DNA from: T1SED10-198M sp003554345 [NCBI: Candidatus Sumerlaeota bacterium]
GTDB lineage: Bacteria; Sumerlaeota; T1SED10-198M
Assembly (NCBI GenBank): GCA_003554345.1
Contig: PWGE01000370.1
Span: 1 to 8,397, forward strand
Direction of reading: 5' to 3'
Length of the DNA stretch: 8,397 nucleotides
Part shown: piece by piece, positions 6,001 through 8,397 of the stretch
How the letters are laid out: each line of letters starts with the position of its first letter
Position numbering within the stretch: position 1 is the first letter of the stretch
The notes under the pieces: generated by a model
What the model was told of the DNA's origin: nothing
Seen by the model: only the letters and a program-made list of their open reading frames with translations
The model's database searches: none
Translations under genes and position numbers: made by a program

Positions 6001-6028
6001 ATTATACGTTATAATATTCAAATCACAA
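6001..6028 (-). promoter_or_regulatory. Sigma-70 type promoter for the rpmE-thyX-DUF1385-prfA unit
   Basis: On the minus strand TTGTGA (6023-6028, four of six to the -35 consensus) and TATAAT (6001-6006, six of six) are separated by 16 bases. The predicted start is near 5993, leaving a leader of about 30 bases with a strong ribosome site. The -10 box is one arm of the exact palindrome ATTATA-CGT-TATAAT (6001-6015), so a second TATAAT faces the other way on the plus strand. That could reflect an overlapping operator or a divergent promoter. In the rest of the 5963-6189 gap I find no gene and no clear terminator for rplQ. Confidence 0.6.
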
Positions 6029-6189
6029 TGGTTAGCACTTTGCGAAAAGGGAGAGCGGAAATAATCCATTCTTGAATATCTGCTATTTTAACATGTCTGA
6101 CTGTAAGAGTTGCCCTGATAAGAAAATAGTTCTATGAAACAAATCAAAGGATAAGAGGTGGTGAAGGCAGTCAGAAGCCAGTTATAAGA

Positions 6190-6540
6190 CTATACAAATT
6201 CTACTATGGCGAGCTCGGCATTGTCCCCTTTTCTGCGTGTGGTTCTGATTATTCGCACGTAACCGCCGTTTCGTTCCATATATTGAGGCACTATATCTTC
6301 ATAGAGTTTCTTAATCACGTCTTTTTGTGAGAGCTTTTTCATGACGCTGTCATAAGAGCTGTCAGGTCCTTTTTTGGCTACGCTCACAAGACGTTCAGTA
6401 TATCTCTTGAGTTCCTTGGCTTTGGGTACGGTGGTTTCAATGCGACCATTCATAACCAGAGCCCGGGTAAGATTTCTCATCAAGGCTTCACGATGACCCG
6501 AAGTTCTACTTAGTTTTCTATGATCTTTTTTATGACGCAT
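6190..6540 (-). CDS. rplQ: Large-subunit ribosomal protein bL17
   Basis: bL17 binds 23S rRNA near the peptide exit tunnel opening. The 116 residues match the short bacterial form. Family features are the basic start MRHKKDHRKLSRTSGHR, then ALMRNLTRALVMNGRIETT (19-37), the KAKELKRYTERL helix (40-51) and the end strand NGGYVRIIRTTRRKGDNA (91-108). AAGGAG (6548-6553) lies seven bases before the ATG. It follows rpoA by 36 bases, the standard last position of the alpha operon. The 227 bases beyond it contain the rpmE promoter. Confidence 0.98.
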   Translation of the reverse strand: MRHKKDHRKLSRTSGHREALMRNLTRALVMNGRIETTVPKAKELKRYTERLVSVAKKGPDSSYDSVMKKLSQKDVIKKLYEDIVPQYMERNGGYVRIIRTTRRKGDNAELAIVEFV

Positions 6541-6576
6541 TGATAGACTCCTTCAATATCTTTGATGCAGCTGCGA

Positions 6577-7638
6577 TTAGTATATTAAACGATAATTAGA
6601 ACGTTTTTTCAGCATTTTGAGCTGTTGACGTTCTTTTTCTCTAAGCTCTTCTTCCAGCTTATTGGGTTCCATGCCTAAAAAGAGATTATAATCAACGATG
6701 GCTTCTTTGATTTCTTCCAGGGACTTTTTTCCGAAGTTTTTAAAGGATAACAACTCTGCTTCTGTTTTTGATACCAGGTCTTTTATTGTGCGGATATTGG
6801 CTGTTTTCAGACAATTTTTTGCCCGAACAGATAAATCAAGTTCTTCGACGTTTCGTTGCAGATTATTCACTTTTTCCTTTAAATCACTCAAGTCGAGCGG
6901 CTCATAAACTTCTTCTTCTTCGCTGAATTCAAGAAAGATAGATACGTGATCTTTAATGATCTGTGCAGCATAAATAAGAGCTTCGTCTGGCGCTACCGTT
7001 CCGTTGGTTTCAACCTCAAGAGTGAGGCGGTCAAAATGGGTCTTCTGTCCGATCCGGGCAGGAGTTACTGAAAAAGTGGCATTTTTTACCGGAGAAAAGA
7101 TAGAGTCAACCAGGATGACCCCGATTTCATCTGTTTCCTTTTCTTCCATGGAAACATAACTTCTTCCCAGGACTACTTTGATTTCAACGTCAAGCTCACC
7201 TTTTTCATCCAGTGTGCAGATGTATTGCTCGGGGTTGCGAATTTCAAGAGTGGTGGAGTCATCAACTTCCAGATCATTACCGGTTATTTCGGCAGGACCT
7301 CTGGCATTTAAACGAACAATATGCTCTTCGTTATCATTTATTTTAAATGTTAATCCTTTCAGATTGAGTATAAATTCTTCTACGTCTTCATACATGCCGG
7401 GAACGGTTGAAAATTCGTGATAAACATTGTTTATTTTGATGTAGTCAATAGCAGCCCCTTTGATATAGGAGAGGAGCACCCTTCTGAAAGCATTACCGAG
7501 AGTGGTTCCAAAGCCCAGTTCGAAAGGTTCGATGTAGAATTTACCGTACGTAGCAGACAGTTCTTCGACGTAGAAACGCCGGGGCACAACCATTTGTTTG
7601 AAATTTTTTATGTCCAGATTTTTGATATTATAGTCCAT
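6577..7638 (-). CDS. rpoA: DNA-directed RNA polymerase alpha subunit
   Basis: Alpha dimerises to start assembly of RNA polymerase, and its C-terminal domain touches upstream DNA and activators. The N-terminal domain (about 16-240) shows the dimer helix LGNAFRRVLLSYIKGAAI (47-64). The core-facing strands are at 66-115 and the VTPARIGQKTHFDRLTLEVE segment at 191-210. A linker at about 240-262 leads to the C-terminal domain (about 266-322). There the UP-element contact residues of E. coli Arg265, Asn268, Gly296, Lys298 and Ser299 correspond to Arg272, Asn275, Gly303, Lys305 and Ser306. Beyond this domain is a charged tail of about 30 residues (324-353), so the protein is longer than the E. coli form (329). 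The start is ATG 7636-7638 with GAGGAGGGG (7647-7655) eight bases upstream. It lies 34 bases after rpsD. Confidence 0.99.
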   Translation of the reverse strand: MDYNIKNLDIKNFKQMVVPRRFYVEELSATYGKFYIEPFELGFGTTLGNAFRRVLLSYIKGAAIDYIKINNVYHEFSTVPGMYEDVEEFILNLKGLTFKINDNEEHIVRLNARGPAEITGNDLEVDDSTTLEIRNPEQYICTLDEKGELDVEIKVVLGRSYVSMEEKETDEIGVILVDSIFSPVKNATFSVTPARIGQKTHFDRLTLEVETNGTVAPDEALIYAAQIIKDHVSIFLEFSEEEEVYEPLDLSDLKEKVNNLQRNVEELDLSVRAKNCLKTANIRTIKDLVSKTEAELLSFKNFGKKSLEEIKEAIVDYNLFLGMEPNKLEEELREKERQQLKMLKKRSNYRLIY

Positions 7639-7672
7639 TCAATGAACCCCTCCTCAGGTTATTTTAAGATGT

Positions 7673-8302
7673 TTATTTGGAGTAAAGCTCAACAATGAGA
7701 TGATCCTGGATTTCGTATTCAATGTCTTCCCGCTTGGGATAGGAAAGAACCTGAGCTTTTTGTTTTTTAAAGTCCATGCTCAGCCAGTAAGGAGCTGCCT
7801 GATTTTTTTCGGCGCTTTCCAGGCTTTCCATTACGAGTGGATTTTCTTGCATCTTTGGTGATAGGGATATTTCGTCATTGATTTTGACGAAATAAGAAGG
7901 AATATCATATTTCCTGCCATTGACACGGATTTGTCCATGGGCTACCATTTGCCTGGCAGCATCACGGGAAGATGCCAGACCCATTCTGTATACCACGTTA
8001 TCCAGTCTTCTTTCCAGTAATTGGAGCAGCATTTCACCGGTTACTCCGCGCATGGATGATGCCATGAAAAATGTGTTGCGAAATTGTTTTTCTAATAAAC
8101 CATATAATCTCTTTACTTTTTGCTTTTCTCTTAATTGCATGCCGTAATTTGTCAGTTTTTTGGGACGTAACCCGTGGTCTCCGGGAGGAAAACTCCGCCT
8201 TTCAAATGAACAACTGGCGGTCTTACATCTGTCTCCCTTGAGAAATAATTTTGTCATTTCTCTTCTACAAAGTTTGCATGCAGGTCCTGTATATCTTCCC
8301 AC
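7673..8302 (-). CDS. rpsD: Small-subunit ribosomal protein uS4, zinc-binding type
   Basis: uS4 is a primary 16S rRNA binder that nucleates the small-subunit body and shapes the mRNA entry site. The 209 residues are full length. The N-terminal MGRYTGPACKLCRRE closely follows Thermus-type S4. Cys9, Cys12, Cys26 and Cys31 form the zinc site that many bacterial S4 proteins have lost. The S4 RNA-binding domain is at about 98-160 (RRLDNVVYRMGLASSRDAAR, then GQIRVNGRKYDIPSYFVK). The start codon is GTG 8300-8302, supported by the conserved MGRY opening and GAGGAGG (8311-8317) eight bases upstream. In many bacteria S4 represses its own alpha operon mRNA. The leader that could show this lies outside the window. 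Confidence 0.98.
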   Translation of the reverse strand: MGRYTGPACKLCRREMTKLFLKGDRCKTASCSFERRSFPPGDHGLRPKKLTNYGMQLREKQKVKRLYGLLEKQFRNTFFMASSMRGVTGEMLLQLLERRLDNVVYRMGLASSRDAARQMVAHGQIRVNGRKYDIPSYFVKINDEISLSPKMQENPLVMESLESAEKNQAAPYWLSMDFKKQKAQVLSYPKREDIEYEIQDHLIVELYSK

Positions 8303-8328
8303 GCTCTAATCCTCCTCGTTATCGGTTT

Positions 8329-8397
8329 TTATACTCGACGTTTTTTTCTGGGTCGGCAACCATTGTGAGGGATAGGTGTTACATCACGTATCCCTGT
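8329..8397 (-). CDS. rpsK: Small-subunit ribosomal protein uS11, C-terminal end only
   Basis: Only the last 22 codons and TAA (8329-8331) are in the window. They encode the highly conserved uS11 ending with DVTPIPHNGCRPRKKRRV, which sits on the small-subunit platform near the mRNA exit. The gap to rpsD is 26 bases and contains the rpsD ribosome site. The order rpsK-rpsD-rpoA-rplQ is the classic alpha operon order. The rest of the gene lies beyond the right edge. Confidence 0.95.
   Translation of the reverse strand, partial: TGIRDVTPIPHNGCRPRKKRRV

Noticed and set aside
5959-6069. A 36-codon minus-strand frame (MDYFRSPF...) whose TGA overlaps the rpmE ATG.
   Set aside because: It has no ribosome site, spans the rpmE promoter and its own start lies upstream of the predicted transcript start. 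The overlap is most likely chance.
6016-6189. An intrinsic terminator after rplQ.
   Set aside because: Only short weak stems (AGTC/GACT type) without a following T run were found, so none is annotated.
1-8397. tRNA, rRNA, CRISPR, insertion sequence or phage-like content.
   Set aside because: No cloverleaf, repeat array, transposase motif or terminal inverted repeats were seen. All major frames are conserved housekeeping genes.

Overview
This is a conserved housekeeping stretch of a bacterial chromosome. By eye the base composition is moderately AT-rich. Every gene after the first 267 bases lies on the minus strand, so the window is easiest to read from its right end to its left. The order is rpsK (end only), rpsD, rpoA, rplQ, then rpmE, thyX, a DUF1385/YqhQ membrane protein and prfA, then a sigma-70 family factor, then smpB and galE. 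A convergent plus-strand class III aminotransferase, cut by the window edge, closes the left end. The zinc-type uS4 and bL31, the flavin-dependent ThyX, the DUF1385-prfA pair and the purine-rich Shine-Dalgarno sequences suggest a low-to-mid GC, probably anaerobic, lineage such as Clostridia or a deep phylum like Atribacterota. The sequence alone does not settle which.

Right block (6190-8397): the tail of the S10/spc/alpha ribosomal cluster (rpsK-rpsD-rpoA-rplQ), with 26-36 base gaps and a strong ribosome binding site before each complete gene. Middle block (2993-5962): a compact unit rpmE-thyX-DUF1385-prfA. It is preceded by a good sigma-70 type promoter and has overlapping or nearly touching genes. 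It covers the ribosome (bL31), dTMP synthesis (ThyX), an uncharacterised membrane protein and translation termination (RF1).

Left block (347-2847): a stand-alone sigma factor sits where many related genomes carry prmC. A 279-base gap follows, and then smpB and galE, which overlap by ATGA. That gap is the least explained part of the window. It holds a 64-codon reading frame continuing in phase beyond the sigma factor's stop codon and encoding a hydrophobic segment. It also holds several inverted repeats, including three GATWATC elements within about 50 bases, and a consensus -10 box for smpB.

I see no mobile element, CRISPR array, tRNA or rRNA. There is no convincing new multi-gene system. 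The points most worth a second look are the post-stop frame and repeats at 1833-2079, the sigma factor itself, and the unusual company kept by thyX and DUF1385.
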